Made by a program: the position numbers and the translations under genes
The notes under the pieces: generated by a model
The model's input: the letters and a program-made list of their open reading frames with translations, nothing else
Told to the model about the DNA's origin: nothing
The model's database searches: none
Assembly (NCBI GenBank): GCA_015491735.1
Contig: WFVH01000023.1
Span: forward strand, 21,297-85,296
Source of the DNA: Gammaproteobacteria bacterium
GTDB lineage: Bacteria > Pseudomonadota > Gammaproteobacteria > Thiohalospirales > Thiohalospiraceae
DNA length: 64,000 bases
Reading direction: 5' to 3'
Shown here: positions 51,636-61,862 of the stretch, piece by piece
Numbering within the stretch: position 1 is the stretch's first letter
How the letters are laid out: each line of letters opens with the position of its first letter

Positions 51636-53189
51636 TTATGTCTGCAAGCCGAACAGCAAGCGCCCCGTCATATCGGGGGGCTGTTCAAGGCCAAGAAGGT
51701 GCAACATGGTGGGGGCAACGTCACACAACGCCCCGTTGACTTCCATTTCTGCGGGCCGCCCAACGTAGATGAACGGTACCGGGTTATATGTGTGCGCGGT
51801 ATGCGGCTGACCGGTCTCCTCATTTTTCATCTGTTCTGCATTGCCGTGATCCGCGGTAATCAACGCCTCGCCACCCACCTCCTGGATTGCGTCGACAACG
51901 CGCCGCAGACAGCTGTCCAGCGCCTCTATGGCCTTGATTGTCGGCTCCAGCTTTCCGGTGTGCCCCACCATGTCGGGGTTGGCATAATTGCAGATAATGG
52001 CATCAAATCTGCGGCTTTTGATGGCCTCGACCAACCTGTCGGTCAATTTGAATGCGTTCATTTCCGGCTGTAGATCGTAAGTACTCACATCCGGGGAAGG
52101 AACCAGTACCCTTTCCTCTCCCTCATAGGGCTCCTCCTCACCCCCGTTGAAGAAAAAGGTAACATGAGCATACTTCTCAGTCTCCGCAATCCGCAACTGC
52201 CGTAACCCGTGCTTGGCAATGTATTCACCAAAGGTATTGTGTAATCGCTCGGGGGGGAACGCCACCGGAACGTTAAAACCGGCACTGTATTCCGTCAGCG
52301 TTACAAAAGCACCCAGCTTGATACGCCTGGGGCGCGGGAAACAGTTGAATTTCTTTTCGATGAATGGCCGCGTAATCTGCCTTGCCCTATCGGAACGATA
52401 GTTCATGAAAAATACCACATCACCTTTCCCTATCTTAACCTTCTCTTCCCCCGGCGGAATGATACAGGTCGTTTTGACGAACTCGTCCGTTTCACCACGG
52501 GCATAGGCCATTGCCAGCCCCTCGCTGGCGCTCAGCGCTTCATAATCGGACTTGCCCTGGGTCATCAATTCGTACGCCGCCTGGATACGGGGCCAGCGAT
52601 GATCCCGATCCATGGCGTAATAGCGACCAACGATGGAGGCGATACGGCCATTCCCGAGTTCCTTGAATTTCTCTTCCATTCGCTGAATCGAGTCCGCAGC
52701 ACTCTTTGGAGCGGTATCCCGACCATCCAGGAACGCGTGTAGATAGACTTTTGGGGCGCCCCGCTTTATCGCCAGTTCCACCATGGCATGAATATGATTT
52801 TCGTGGCTATGTACCCCGCCAGGAGAAAGCAATCCGATGATGTGAACGGCCGTCCCTTTCTTTTTGGCCAAATCGACGGGTTCAGTCAGCGTCCGGTTGG
52901 TAAAAAAAGAACCGGTATGAATTGCCCGGTCAACCCGGGTGTACTCCTGATAGACTACCCGCCCCGCACCAAGATTCAGGTGACCGACCTCGGAATTCCC
53001 CATCTGGCCTGCCGGCAGACCCACTTCCGCGCCAGAAGCCCGGATCAGGGTATGCGGATACTCCTGCCACAGTTGATCCCATACGGGCTTTTTTGCTTGG
53101 GCTATCGCATTATCCTTGGTTTTTTCGCTATATCCCCAACCATCCAATATAACTAGAAGAACAGGGCGGTAGTTGCTATCTCGCGACAT
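51636..53189 (-). CDS. gpmI: 2,3-bisphosphoglycerate-independent phosphoglycerate mutase
   Basis: 517 residues from ATG 53189 with an AAGAGAG site; a longer frame upstream lacks support. It interconverts 3- and 2-phosphoglycerate in glycolysis with manganese. ILDGWGYSE (metal Asp), GNSEVGHLN with the phosphoserine, and [11 protein letters not shown] are intact. Confidence 0.96.
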   Translation of the reverse strand: MSRDSNYRPVLLVILDGWGYSEKTKDNAIAQAKKPVWDQLWQEYPHTLIRASGAEVGLPAGQMGNSEVGHLNLGAGRVVYQEYTRVDRAIHTGSFFTNRTLTEPVDLAKKKGTAVHIIGLLSPGGVHSHENHIHAMVELAIKRGAPKVYLHAFLDGRDTAPKSAADSIQRMEEKFKELGNGRIASIVGRYYAMDRDHRWPRIQAAYELMTQGKSDYEALSASEGLAMAYARGETDEFVKTTCIIPPGEEKVKIGKGDVVFFMNYRSDRARQITRPFIEKKFNCFPRPRRIKLGAFVTLTEYSAGFNVPVAFPPERLHNTFGEYIAKHGLRQLRIAETEKYAHVTFFFNGGEEEPYEGEERVLVPSPDVSTYDLQPEMNAFKLTDRLVEAIKSRRFDAIICNYANPDMVGHTGKLEPTIKAIEALDSCLRRVVDAIQEVGGEALITADHGNAEQMKNEETGQPHTAHTYNPVPFIYVGRPAEMEVNGALCDVAPTMLHLLGLEQPPDMTGRLLFGLQT

Positions 53190-53395
53190 CTCTCTTTTGC
53201 TCGTTTGTCTCTTTACGTCCCGGCATGGTTTATGCAATACTGGACTTAATCTAAAAAGGCCGTATAACAGATAGGCAAGGAGCACTTAGGATAACAGGAA
53301 TAGGGATGTTTTTGTGTCACCACTCCCCGTTTTTGTGGGAAACATCCCGGACTATTCGTGTGAAAACAATGTAAAAGAGGGCCTAAAGGTATTGT

Positions 53396-53409
53396 TTATA
53401 ACTGTATAA
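53396..53409. promoter_or_regulatory. Candidate operator upstream of the arsR-family gene
   Basis: TTATAACTGTATAA is an AT-rich inverted repeat (TTATA/TATAA) about 70 bp before the regulator's start. A second short inverted repeat GGGTA/TACCC lies at 53428-53445. ArsR-type repressors commonly bind such sites and repress themselves. The assignment rests on symmetry and position only. Confidence 0.3.
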
Positions 53410-53478
53410 CGTTTAATTTATAAGCATGGGTACAGGGGGATACCCTCGGATAAAGCACGATTTCTATCGGCTAAACAC

Positions 53479-53832
53479 ATGGGAAACCCTTTCATGATTA
53501 AAGCAAACACAAACACACGTAGCATCGTCTCTTCCAAACTGATCTCCTCTGACGAGGATATTGAACGCGCGGCGCGTGCCGTGAAGGCAATGTCTCACCC
53601 ACTACGCCTGAAAATACTTTGTACACTGGGAGAGCATGAGATCAGCGTGCAGGATATTGTCGAACAAGTCGGTACGTCGCAGAGCAATATCTCGCAACAC
53701 CTGGCGATACTGCGCGACAAAGGCATTCTTGCCTCGCGCAAAGACGCTAACCGGGTATTCTATCACATTGACGATCCCCGAACGCTGCGATTGATCGCGC
53801 TGATACGGGAGGTTTTCGTTCAAAACAAGTAG
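53479..53832 (+). CDS. ArsR-family transcriptional regulator
   Basis: 117 residues, a winged helix-turn-helix: MSHPLRLKILCTLGEHEISV, then the recognition helix QSNISQHLAILRDKGIL. The closest style is the BigR/SqrR/HlyU sulfur- and redox-responsive subgroup, but only one cysteine is present (KILCTLG), so a two-cysteine persulfide switch is not possible as such. A membrane-anchored rhodanese gene 470 bp downstream on the same strand fits a sulfur connection but is not proof. Confidence 0.85.
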   Translation: MGNPFMIKANTNTRSIVSSKLISSDEDIERAARAVKAMSHPLRLKILCTLGEHEISVQDIVEQVGTSQSNISQHLAILRDKGILASRKDANRVFYHIDDPRTLRLIALIREVFVQNK

Positions 53833-54303
53833 CACCCTGGGGGCATTCAACCATTCTGCTTGTGCAGACTCCGGCGGCTTCGTACAAGCAATGATCTTCT
53901 GTTGAGTGCCAACCGGCAGGGAGCAGCCCTTCCCGGGAAGAAGAAGGAAGCGGTCCGGCCACCTGGAATCGGCAGCCCCGTTTGACCGGTTTCGAAACGG
54001 TCGCTGACCTGGCGGCCAGCCACCTGCCCTGAATGCCACTCCACCTCGGGGTATAAAATGGCCAACCTGTCCCCTGCCTCTGAATCTGTTTGGGAGAAGG
54101 CCGGGCTGGTTCGCATCGCGGGTTTGGCCGGATGCCCGGAACAACGGCCTGAAAAACAAGCCAATCCGTTCAATATCGGCAAATCTGATGATCTGGTAGC
54201 CGAGGCCCGTAACTGGTTGGTGGCCGGATTAATGGGTTGCACTCAGGCAACAGAGGCTTCAGAATTGGCCTTTTAGGCTTTTAGGATTGACGAACCAATA
54301 ATC
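53833..54303. other. Non-coding gap between arsR-family and rhodanese genes
   Basis: About 470 bp with no credible gene. It contains a palindrome near 53977-53993 (ACCGGTTTCGAAACGGT) and GTGGCCGGATTAATG at 54219-54233, which looks like a decayed family-2 end. A plus-strand frame at 54058-54276 exists but shows no family features. Confidence 0.5.
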
Positions 54304-54732
54304 ATGCAACAACTACTCCCGTTTGTTTCCAATCATTGGGAACTGTTCCTGGCTCTGACCGTTATTGTCGCCCTTTTGGTTTATCAGACTGTTAGCAGCA
54401 AAGCAGGGGGAAAATCGATAACCCCCCAGGAAACGATCAGGATGATCAACCGTGAGCAGGCCATCGTACTGGATGTCAGAGAACCCGCCGAAATCAAGAA
54501 AGGAAAGATACTGGACGCCCTAACCATCCCGCTTGCCAAACTGGAGCAACAGATAAACAAGCTGGAAAAATACCGGGGCAATCCCGTTGTCGTTGTCTGC
54601 CAATCCGGCAGCCGCTCAAGCAGAGCGTGTAAGATATTGCGCAAGCATGGTTTCGAGGCAGTATATAACATGCAAGGCGGAATCATGGCCTGGAGCAGCG
54701 CCAATCTGCCTTTGAGCAAGAAAGACGCCTGA
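54304..54732 (+). CDS. Membrane-anchored rhodanese-like protein (YibN-like)
   Basis: 142 residues. One N-terminal membrane segment (LFLALTVIVALLVYQTV) is followed by a single rhodanese domain with the active-site loop CQSGSRSSRA (catalytic cysteine near residue 100). It likely carries persulfide sulfur on the cytoplasmic face. A similar gene (yibN) neighbours gpmI in enteric bacteria, so this is the conserved place. The grx/secB genes that often follow are missing; a repeat and the pilus genes come instead. Confidence 0.88.
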   Translation: MQQLLPFVSNHWELFLALTVIVALLVYQTVSSKAGGKSITPQETIRMINREQAIVLDVREPAEIKKGKILDALTIPLAKLEQQINKLEKYRGNPVVVVCQSGSRSSRACKILRKHGFEAVYNMQGGIMAWSSANLPLSKKDA

Positions 54733-54744
54733 TGTTCTCAAAAT

Positions 54745-54877
54745 GCCGCCGTGTACCGGTCTGCTGGCTGCGTTGGCAAAACGTGTTGAAAGGTGGCTCC
54801 AGCGGCGTTTTGCCCTCTTGCAGCGGACCGGTACACGGCGGCTGAATGCGATATATATTGATTGTTGCCGGGCCAAT
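54745..54877. repeat. Family-2-related palindrome downstream of rhodanese gene
   Basis: GCCGCCGTGTACCGGTC (54745-54761) pairs perfectly with 54826-54842. Just outside, TGAATGCGATATATATTGAT and then TGTTGCCGGGCCAAT (to 54877) matches the right end of family 2. The left TTAACCC end is missing. It lies between the converging rhodanese and pilW genes and could end both transcripts. Confidence 0.65.
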
Positions 54878-54882
54878 ACAGA

Positions 54883-55953
54883 TTAATGATTGCGAAGCTG
54901 TATCGTTGTGGTGAACACCTTTCTGATATGGCGATCGTCCGGGGTATCAACGGCCACATTCAACAACTGAAATGTTTTTTCCCCTGCGGGCCGGTTTGCC
55001 CGTTCCCTTATCGTACGCAACAGTAACGCAACACGAATGCTGACGACCCGCCCGAAATCGGTAATATTGCTTGCGGGAAGAAACCGGTTGGGAATCTTGT
55101 CGCCATTACTATCCTCTCCATACAAAACCTGCATGTTCTCCACCCCCTCCACCAGCTCCTGGGCAACCCCGTTTCCAATCTTGCGGTACAGTGACGGAAC
55201 CCCTGTGGCGGGATCCCGGACACGAATATAGTAAGAGATGGTCTTCGCCTTGAACAGATAACTGTACGCCGGACTAAAGTGGTTATTTGGATCGGGATCC
55301 CCCGGTTGACCCCACGCTGGATTGGAGTGATTGATGGACAAAACCCCGTCAATCAAATTCATACTTTCCACACGGGCGGTTCTGCCCTTGGTGCAGTCTG
55401 AAACAATAATCAAATCATTCGGACATAACCCACTATAACCGTTTGCACCATCCGAACAACTCGTGCTCCCGGCCGTGCTGTTTGCCACCTGAAAAAGATA
55501 CGCCTCTTTAGGCTGTGTCATTTTCAAGCCAGTCCCTTCTGCGTAACGGATAGTAATCACATCGGTTCCCGGTTCAATGCCACCACCGGCATTGCCAAGC
55601 TCTGTTGGCAAAACCGGCGCCCAACCATTTCCCACGGCTTCATAGCCACTCAGGGGCAGGCTGAAGTTGTCGATATAGGTTCCCGCACTGTTGATACTGT
55701 CCCCGAGACTCACGGCCTGTCCGCAGCCGAGATAGCCAGCATTCAATATCTCTTCTTGTAACAGGGAGAGTGCGTAACGGCCGTTCTCCTGCAATCTGGC
55801 CAGTTCGTCCTGTACTGCTGAAGCACGTTTGCTATGGACGAAGACCTGGCCAATTCCAGCAATGACGATAAGCCCTACAAGTAGGGCCACCATCAACTCA
55901 ACCAAGGTAAAACCTGTCTGGCATTGCGATGGGGGGCTGCGGCGGTCTCTCAT
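54883..55953 (-). CDS. pilW: Type IV pilus minor pilin PilW
   Basis: 356 residues from ATG 55953, which overlaps the pilV stop (ATGA). The prepilin site is CQTGFTLVELMVALLVG, with G before the cleavage, and a hydrophobic N-helix. The long C-terminal domain is typical of PilW (GYEAVGNGW, DVITIRYAEG). Minor pilins prime pilus assembly with PilV, PilX and PilY1. Confidence 0.9.
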   Translation of the reverse strand: MRDRRSPPSQCQTGFTLVELMVALLVGLIVIAGIGQVFVHSKRASAVQDELARLQENGRYALSLLQEEILNAGYLGCGQAVSLGDSINSAGTYIDNFSLPLSGYEAVGNGWAPVLPTELGNAGGGIEPGTDVITIRYAEGTGLKMTQPKEAYLFQVANSTAGSTSCSDGANGYSGLCPNDLIIVSDCTKGRTARVESMNLIDGVLSINHSNPAWGQPGDPDPNNHFSPAYSYLFKAKTISYYIRVRDPATGVPSLYRKIGNGVAQELVEGVENMQVLYGEDSNGDKIPNRFLPASNITDFGRVVSIRVALLLRTIRERANRPAGEKTFQLLNVAVDTPDDRHIRKVFTTTIQLRNH

Positions 55954-56447
55954 ATCCGCACCTGAATCTGCAAGCAGACCAAATCTTCCGAACCTCCCCC
56001 ACAGTCGGTGCCGGTGGCACCTTTGCGCTCCTGATCCCACATGATGGTAATGGTATACACCCCTGCATTTTCGACGACCTGTCCCTTGCCGGATGGCAGC
56101 TCTGCGACTATCGCACTGAGCCATTCGTAAGCATCCGTCAGAGCAATTTCGGCTGCGCTGCAGGAGCTGGCATAACAGTCTGCCGAAGGAGCAGAAACCG
56201 GGTTGTTGATATTGTCGATATTGTAGTTCCCCGCTTCGGCGCCCTCCCGGTTGGCGCGGATGCGTTCCCCCATATCGTATGCCAACTGGGTAGCAACCGT
56301 GTTGACATAGGCAAGCTGTGTATTGCGCAAGGAGGAGGCCTGGAGTCCGGCAAGACCCAACAGGCTGACGGTAAAAATAACCAGCGCAACCATGACTTCA
56401 ACCAGGGTAAAACCGGCGTGGACTGCAGCAGGCCGCCCCGATATCAT
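55950..56447 (-). CDS. pilV: Type IV pilus minor pilin PilV
   Basis: 165 residues from ATG 56447, which overlaps the pilY1 stop by one base (TGATG). Prepilin motif HAGFTLVEVMVALVIF, then LGLAGLQASSLRN, as in PilV/type II secretion GspI-like minor pilins. An earlier ATG at 56465 lies inside pilY1. Confidence 0.88.
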   Translation of the reverse strand: MISGRPAAVHAGFTLVEVMVALVIFTVSLLGLAGLQASSLRNTQLAYVNTVATQLAYDMGERIRANREGAEAGNYNIDNINNPVSAPSADCYASSCSAAEIALTDAYEWLSAIVAELPSGKGQVVENAGVYTITIMWDQERKGATGTDCGGGSEDLVCLQIQVRI

Positions 56448-59400
56448 CAATTCAGCAGCCGCCATGATTTGCGCCCGGATGGATTTCCGCTGGACTCCAC
56501 TGTCACGTCGAAACCGGCATTGGATTTGCTCGATATTTTTACCTCTTTTCCATTTCCGGCATCGAAGATGGCCGGACTGGTGCTGATACCTCCCTCAATG
56601 GACTGCTTGCCGCTGACCGTCACCACATCGTCATTTCCATCCAGATCCAGATCACCGATATTGACGTTGTCTCCCTGATCGAAGCGGTCATCCCGATTGA
56701 GATCGAAAGGCGTTTTCACCAAGCGGGCGCCGGTTATCGCATCCAGCTCCATCAACCAGCTATCACCACCAAACTTGCACGGGTCTGATACGGGGACGAG
56801 TGTGGTGAAAATAACCCTTCCATACCGTAAAATCGCCGGGCTAACAACCCGTTCACCCTGCTTTCCGAGAACGGGGTGGAGCAGGTTCAAATACCACCCT
56901 TTTTGAGTCGTCCAGTCGACCGGGTTCTCGGAAGTAATACGCAATTTCACGCCAAATTCGATTGTCTCCGCCAGAATGGTCTGCTCCTGCAGGTCACTAC
57001 CGGCATCGACAGGTTCGCCATTGTCACGAATAGCATAAAAACGCTGCAGTGGCGGGTTGAAACCGACCAGATTGTCGCCAGTTTCAAAATATTTGCCGGT
57101 ACCAAAGTAGACCATTACCCCCCCGTAGGGGTGGCGTCCGACCTCCGGCTTGGCTGTGATCGGCTGCGGATTACCGCTGTCATCAACAACCCGGGTCAGC
57201 GGCTGCGGTGTCGCAGCGGAGCCGTAGGCAACCTCCCAGTTGCTTTCCGCGTTGTCGGTAACATCAAACTTCCAAAGGTTACCCAGCAAATCACCGGCAT
57301 ATATGAAGTCGGCTATGGCATCACCGTTGACATCCACCGGGATCGGTGAGGAGAGTCCGTTTGGAGAACCGCTACCACCCGTACCGGTATCGATACGCCG
57401 AATCAGCGTACCATCTTCCAGATTGACAATAAAAAGTTGCGCCCGATTGCTGTTGCTTTCGTAGCCATTACCAAAAATTGCCGCCCATTCACCATTGGCC
57501 ATTCTCGCTATGGTGGCCTGACCAATGGTAAAACCAAGCTCTTCGTCGGTGAACTCCCAAAGCACATCTTCACTGTCGAAATTTGCTGGATCGGTGATAT
57601 CCAGGGCAAAAACCGCCTTGCCACCACCGCCAAGAGAGCTGACAAGAATCGTTTTCCATTGACCATTCAGCCAGGCATCCGCGCTCCAGGGCGACCCATC
57701 TACGTAGTAGCGATGAGTATAAGAAGGGGAGGTTAGATCGCTGAGACGAGGAATAACCGCATTGGGAACATAAGCAAACAACTCCTCCCCCGTTTCTGCA
57801 TCGAAAGCATGCAACATGCCGTCATTGGCGCCCACATAGAGCATCTGCGGCCGTTCCTGATAGGAGGCAGCCGCTCGATAGGCAGCATAGGCGCCTCCCT
57901 CGGCCGCCAGTGCGCTGCCAGTTCCCTGCAAGGCATAGCCAAAATCATCGTTGCCAACAAAACGGGGATTGGAGTGAACGATATCCCCCAGCCAGTGCTC
58001 CCGGTTCCGGAACTGTCCACCGTTCTGACGCTCGTTGTTTTGCTCGCCACGCAGATAAAGCAACCGCGCCGCGCCAAGCCCGTCATCAATCCCGTCACCG
58101 GCGAGATTCAGAGCACTCTGCTGGCTTGTACTCAAACTGTCCCACTCAAACAGGATACCTTTGCTTGCGGCGGTCCCGTCCGGATCCCAGGTGAATATCT
58201 TCCGGCTGGCAGGTGCTCGCAGGTTATCCGTTGCCTTCCACAACTGTTCTCCTACGTTACCGTTGGCCTCAACCTTGTAGGCCACCACATCGCCATGCCA
58301 GTTGCCACCGTTGAAACGCGCCTGATAGATCCGGGAACCGGTATTCAACTCGGTGGAGTTGGCCGCCACCGAAGCGATAGATGACAGTCGGCGGTAGATG
58401 TCACCAAAGGAGCGTTTCAGTCCGGCTACCAGTTTGGCCGGCTGGCTGGCCAGAACATAGTTGTCAGGCTCGCCGTCACCATCCTTGTCCCACTCCTCGG
58501 CGAGATCCGGTTGATTGTTATCATTTATATCTTCGAAACCGCCATATTTTCCCGCCAGCCAGAGCATATTGAAGTTTCCCACCAGTGGGTCAGAAGAGTA
58601 CTCCTGTGTATCGATCATGTAGGTGGTAATAGACTGTTTTCCCTCAAGGTCAGGCCGGATATCTTCCGTATTGGCGTAGTAAGCCAGCCCGGCCACATAA
58701 TAGGTGTTCTGCTTGTTGCCCCCACCGTTCCAGGGACCATAGGCCTCGCCAAGCGCCGGCACATTTTTCCAAGCCTCGCGGTTCCACGGTTTCCCGTCAT
58801 CATCTTTACAATCATCGGCCGGATCACTCGTACACCGCATGCGCATCGATGTTCCACTCAAACCCTCCAAATCACCGACTGTATTGGTTAACGCGGTTAC
58901 ATTGATATCGGGATCGGCATTGGAAGGCTCACCAAAATCGCCGCTCGCCAACGCCACGCCCTTATAGGTCGATGAGGTAAAATAGGTACCAGGAAGTTTC
59001 TTGTCCAACCAGGGATAGGCATCATTGATGCCGACAATAAAGTTCTTCTGGCAGGAGTATTGGACGGGATCACTCCAGGCCGTAATGACCGGAAACCCCC
59101 CTTTTTGCGCATCAGTCAACCCATCACCGTACTCCGGCGTTCTGCCCAGGTTTTTAAGATAGCGCAACGATTCATAATACAGCTCACCTACCGGGTCATA
59201 GCTTTTGTATCCATATTCGCTGAATCGATTGATATAATTGATAACACCACTGTAATCGACCCCGCCACCACCTGCCAGGCCATCCGGGTCGTCAATGAGA
59301 ATGCCATCGCTGCCAAACTCCTTGTTCGGATTGTCCACCCTGCCACCGGAACCATCCGGCATCAGTGGTGCAACATATTTCATATTGGCCCGCAAGACGC

Positions 59401-60244
59401 CCCCATCACGCTCCTTGGCATTGTCCAATGAGTAACCCGTTACCGCAAAACGCATTTTTTCTGCATTTTGCTGTATTAGCCCCTCTGGTTTGTAGTAGAT
59501 CGTTCCGTCACTTTTAGTGTAAGGGACACAATTTGCCTCCAGTTTTCCAGCGACACATACCTTGATTTTTGCATTGAACTGCTCAATGAGAGAGCCATCT
59601 TCCCGCTCAAAGCGAACGGTGAAGGGATCACCCGTGGCATCCGGCTTGTTGACAACCCGGATAACGTTCTCACTCCAGGGCGTAACCGCCGATGGATGCA
59701 CGTTGACACCGGCATCGATCAGTTTGTCATGAAACCACCAGTTCGCCCGCCTGGCCATTTTGATGATTGTCTTTGAGGAGGTGTCTTTAGTCCGGTTGCC
59801 ACCGGTCATCGTCCAGATAAAGCTGTCTATCGCTGTCATCATGGCCCAATTCAAAAAGTTGCCGCTGAATTTACCGGCGCATTCATGATAGCTATTGATA
59901 GTAGGGCCGCTTGGCAAGAATTTACCCCAGTTGTATGTATAACAGCGATCGGGATCAAAATAACCCAGATACTCTCTTTCCCTGAAATAACAAACACCTT
60001 CATTTTTTCCGTTCCGCCCGTCACACCGGTTACCAAAACCGTCCGCTTCGCTCTCGGCCTGATCATTGTAGGCGGCACCGCCCATCGGGGACTCTACCGA
60101 CATATTCAGCAACACATTGGGATCGACATCACTGCTAATAAACAGAGGAATATTGGAAATTGCCGCTTGAGAGCTTTGCAAATTCACCAATAGAAACAAG
60201 CCGGCCGCCATGGAGAAAAAGACTGAGTGCTTGCTGTTCTTCAT
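56447..60244 (-). CDS. pilY1: PilY1, pilus tip-associated adhesin
   Basis: 1265 residues from ATG 60244 (GAGG site). A signal peptide ending QSSQA is followed by a long N-terminal region and a C-terminal beta-propeller (from about 720: HWLGDIVHSNPRFVG, MLYVGANDGMLHAFDAETG, repeated FAYVPN-like blades). A calcium-binding loop of the type DLNRDDRFDQGD lies near 1190. PilY1 sits at the pilus tip and affects adhesion and retraction. It follows pilX. Confidence 0.93.
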   Translation of the reverse strand: MKNSKHSVFFSMAAGLFLLVNLQSSQAAISNIPLFISSDVDPNVLLNMSVESPMGGAAYNDQAESEADGFGNRCDGRNGKNEGVCYFREREYLGYFDPDRCYTYNWGKFLPSGPTINSYHECAGKFSGNFLNWAMMTAIDSFIWTMTGGNRTKDTSSKTIIKMARRANWWFHDKLIDAGVNVHPSAVTPWSENVIRVVNKPDATGDPFTVRFEREDGSLIEQFNAKIKVCVAGKLEANCVPYTKSDGTIYYKPEGLIQQNAEKMRFAVTGYSLDNAKERDGGVLRANMKYVAPLMPDGSGGRVDNPNKEFGSDGILIDDPDGLAGGGGVDYSGVINYINRFSEYGYKSYDPVGELYYESLRYLKNLGRTPEYGDGLTDAQKGGFPVITAWSDPVQYSCQKNFIVGINDAYPWLDKKLPGTYFTSSTYKGVALASGDFGEPSNADPDINVTALTNTVGDLEGLSGTSMRMRCTSDPADDCKDDDGKPWNREAWKNVPALGEAYGPWNGGGNKQNTYYVAGLAYYANTEDIRPDLEGKQSITTYMIDTQEYSSDPLVGNFNMLWLAGKYGGFEDINDNNQPDLAEEWDKDGDGEPDNYVLASQPAKLVAGLKRSFGDIYRRLSSIASVAANSTELNTGSRIYQARFNGGNWHGDVVAYKVEANGNVGEQLWKATDNLRAPASRKIFTWDPDGTAASKGILFEWDSLSTSQQSALNLAGDGIDDGLGAARLLYLRGEQNNERQNGGQFRNREHWLGDIVHSNPRFVGNDDFGYALQGTGSALAAEGGAYAAYRAAASYQERPQMLYVGANDGMLHAFDAETGEELFAYVPNAVIPRLSDLTSPSYTHRYYVDGSPWSADAWLNGQWKTILVSSLGGGGKAVFALDITDPANFDSEDVLWEFTDEELGFTIGQATIARMANGEWAAIFGNGYESNSNRAQLFIVNLEDGTLIRRIDTGTGGSGSPNGLSSPIPVDVNGDAIADFIYAGDLLGNLWKFDVTDNAESNWEVAYGSAATPQPLTRVVDDSGNPQPITAKPEVGRHPYGGVMVYFGTGKYFETGDNLVGFNPPLQRFYAIRDNGEPVDAGSDLQEQTILAETIEFGVKLRITSENPVDWTTQKGWYLNLLHPVLGKQGERVVSPAILRYGRVIFTTLVPVSDPCKFGGDSWLMELDAITGARLVKTPFDLNRDDRFDQGDNVNIGDLDLDGNDDVVTVSGKQSIEGGISTSPAIFDAGNGKEVKISSKSNAGFDVTVESSGNPSGRKSWRLLN

Positions 60245-60268
60245 GTCATCAGACCTCATCGTCAGATC

Positions 60269-60805
60269 TTACCGTTTGTATATGCTTTGCAACGAAACGG
60301 AGGCTGACTTGCTGGTGCCTACGCCCCGGGCGGTAATTCGATACCAGCCGGTTTCGGTCAATGGCACGTTGGACTGAAGTGACCCGCCCGGCATCGGCAT
60401 TGGAGGAAGCTGTTCGATAATGTAACGAGGCTGCTCTCCTACACCTTCCAGCACCCCGGAATAGGTTTGGCTATCTGATGGCTGCCAGTTTACTGTCAAC
60501 CAAACCGGAACCTCTCCCGCTTCCCCCGCCCTGAACAGGCCAACGCTACTTCCATCAAAAGGGGGCAGCGTCGCCTCTGCGCTCAGATAGCTCTCTGCAT
60601 CAACCAACGCGGCTTCGGCTGCCTGAAATGCCAGTCCCCCGTCCCGGCTGTTCGCTGACATTCTCAACTCCAGCGAAGCGGTTTGCGAGGCCGACATCCC
60701 AATCAACGCCAGGATGAGAACAAACAACAAGCTCACAATCAGCACCGCCCCCTTCTGTTCCCGGGGTGGTTTGGGGGCGCTAGTGACTCTGGATCTCGGC
60801 GGCAT
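60269..60805 (-). CDS. pilX: Type IV pilus minor pilin PilX
   Basis: 178 residues. EQKGAVLIVSLLFVLILALIG is a prepilin-type N-helix with a G-A cleavage site rather than the common GFTLVE, as seen in PilX. QTASLELRMSANSRDG fits the family. It is the first gene of the cluster in transcription order, which here reads pilX-pilY1-pilV-pilW. Confidence 0.87.
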   Translation of the reverse strand: MPPRSRVTSAPKPPREQKGAVLIVSLLFVLILALIGMSASQTASLELRMSANSRDGGLAFQAAEAALVDAESYLSAEATLPPFDGSSVGLFRAGEAGEVPVWLTVNWQPSDSQTYSGVLEGVGEQPRYIIEQLPPMPMPGGSLQSNVPLTETGWYRITARGVGTSKSASVSLQSIYKR

Positions 60806-61280
60806 AAGGGTGCGAGGTTTTGTTTCTTCACAGGTTTTATTGGTTTATCGACGAAAGGAGGACAACCCTTGAGCACATCGTGTCACGATCTTGTGAGATG
60901 TGGCACCTCACGCACTCTTGCCAACCTCCACCTCGCCAGATACGGCGACCACTGGCGGTTCCATGTTAAAATCAACACAACTGCTCAGCGGGTTGTGCTG
61001 TTTGGGAGCAACTGCCCGGAATGCCCCGGCAACCGCCGATGTCAGCCGCAGTCAGGATAGAGCGGTGAAGCGTATCGAGGAGCAGCTTGCGGGAAACGGT
61101 CGCTTCCACTCCTGGCGCCGGAACGTCGAAATATGCCATCCCACTCCCACTGCTCGCAGCAACGACGGATGTGCACACGGCAACTGGGAACGACATGGAA
61201 CAGTTTGAAAGGCTGACAGTTGTCAAGCGCGACGATTGCCACAGGTTACAGAATGATCCATACAGCAGGAGGTCAACAAC
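60806..61280. other. Gap upstream of pilX and trpG, with a doubtful short ORF
   Basis: About 475 bp between the divergent pilX and trpG genes. A plus-strand frame 60963-61208 (81 codons, ATG, beginning MLKSTQLLSGLCCLGA) has a short hydrophobic start that could be a lipoprotein-like signal, but the remainder has no recognisable family and no ribosome site is clear. The region must carry promoters for both genes. AGGAGGT at 61266-61272 is the trpG ribosome site. Confidence 0.4.
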
Positions 61281-61862
61281 GTGCTTCTAATGATCGACAA
61301 CTACGACTCTTTCACCTATAACCTGGTGCAATATTTTGGTGAGCTGGGAGCCGATGTTCAGATATTCCGTAACGATCAAATCAGTGTTGCCGAAATCGAG
61401 GCTTTACAGCCAACACACCTGGTCATATCTCCTGGCCCCTGTACTCCCAACGAAGCGGGAATCTCTCTGGAAAGCATTACATACTTCGCTGGGAAAATAC
61501 CTATTCTGGGTGTCTGCCTGGGACACCAAAGCATCGGACAGGCGTTTGGCGGCCAGGTCATCCATGCTCGAACAGCCATGCATGGAAAAACATCTCCTGT
61601 CTATCATCGGGATACAGGTGTATTCAAGGGGTTGGAAAACCCTTTTGAAGCCACCCGCTATCATTCACTGATTATCGCCAAGGAGAGCCTGCCCGACTGC
61701 TTGGAAATTACGGCCTGGACTGAGCAGGACTCTGGAGAGATAGATGAAATAATGGGGGTTCAACATCGCAGCTATCCCATCGAAGGCGTTCAATTCCACC
61801 CCGAGTCAATTCTTACCCGGCAGGGACATGATCTCTTGCGGAATTTTCTATCCCGAACGTAA
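61281..61862 (+). CDS. trpG: Anthranilate/aminodeoxychorismate synthase glutamine amidotransferase
   Basis: 193 residues with a GTG start and AGGAGGT site. A class I glutaminase: the nucleophile is in [16 protein letters not shown] (Cys near residue 79), and the His/Glu pair in VQFHPESIL. It passes ammonia to TrpE or PabB. The usual trpD and trpC do not follow. The stop codon TAA at 61860-61862 is supplied by the tip (GTAA) of an inserted MITE, so the last residue or two may differ from the ancestral protein. Confidence 0.94.
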   Translation: MLLMIDNYDSFTYNLVQYFGELGADVQIFRNDQISVAEIEALQPTHLVISPGPCTPNEAGISLESITYFAGKIPILGVCLGHQSIGQAFGGQVIHARTAMHGKTSPVYHRDTGVFKGLENPFEATRYHSLIIAKESLPDCLEITAWTEQDSGEIDEIMGVQHRSYPIEGVQFHPESILTRQGHDLLRNFLSRT

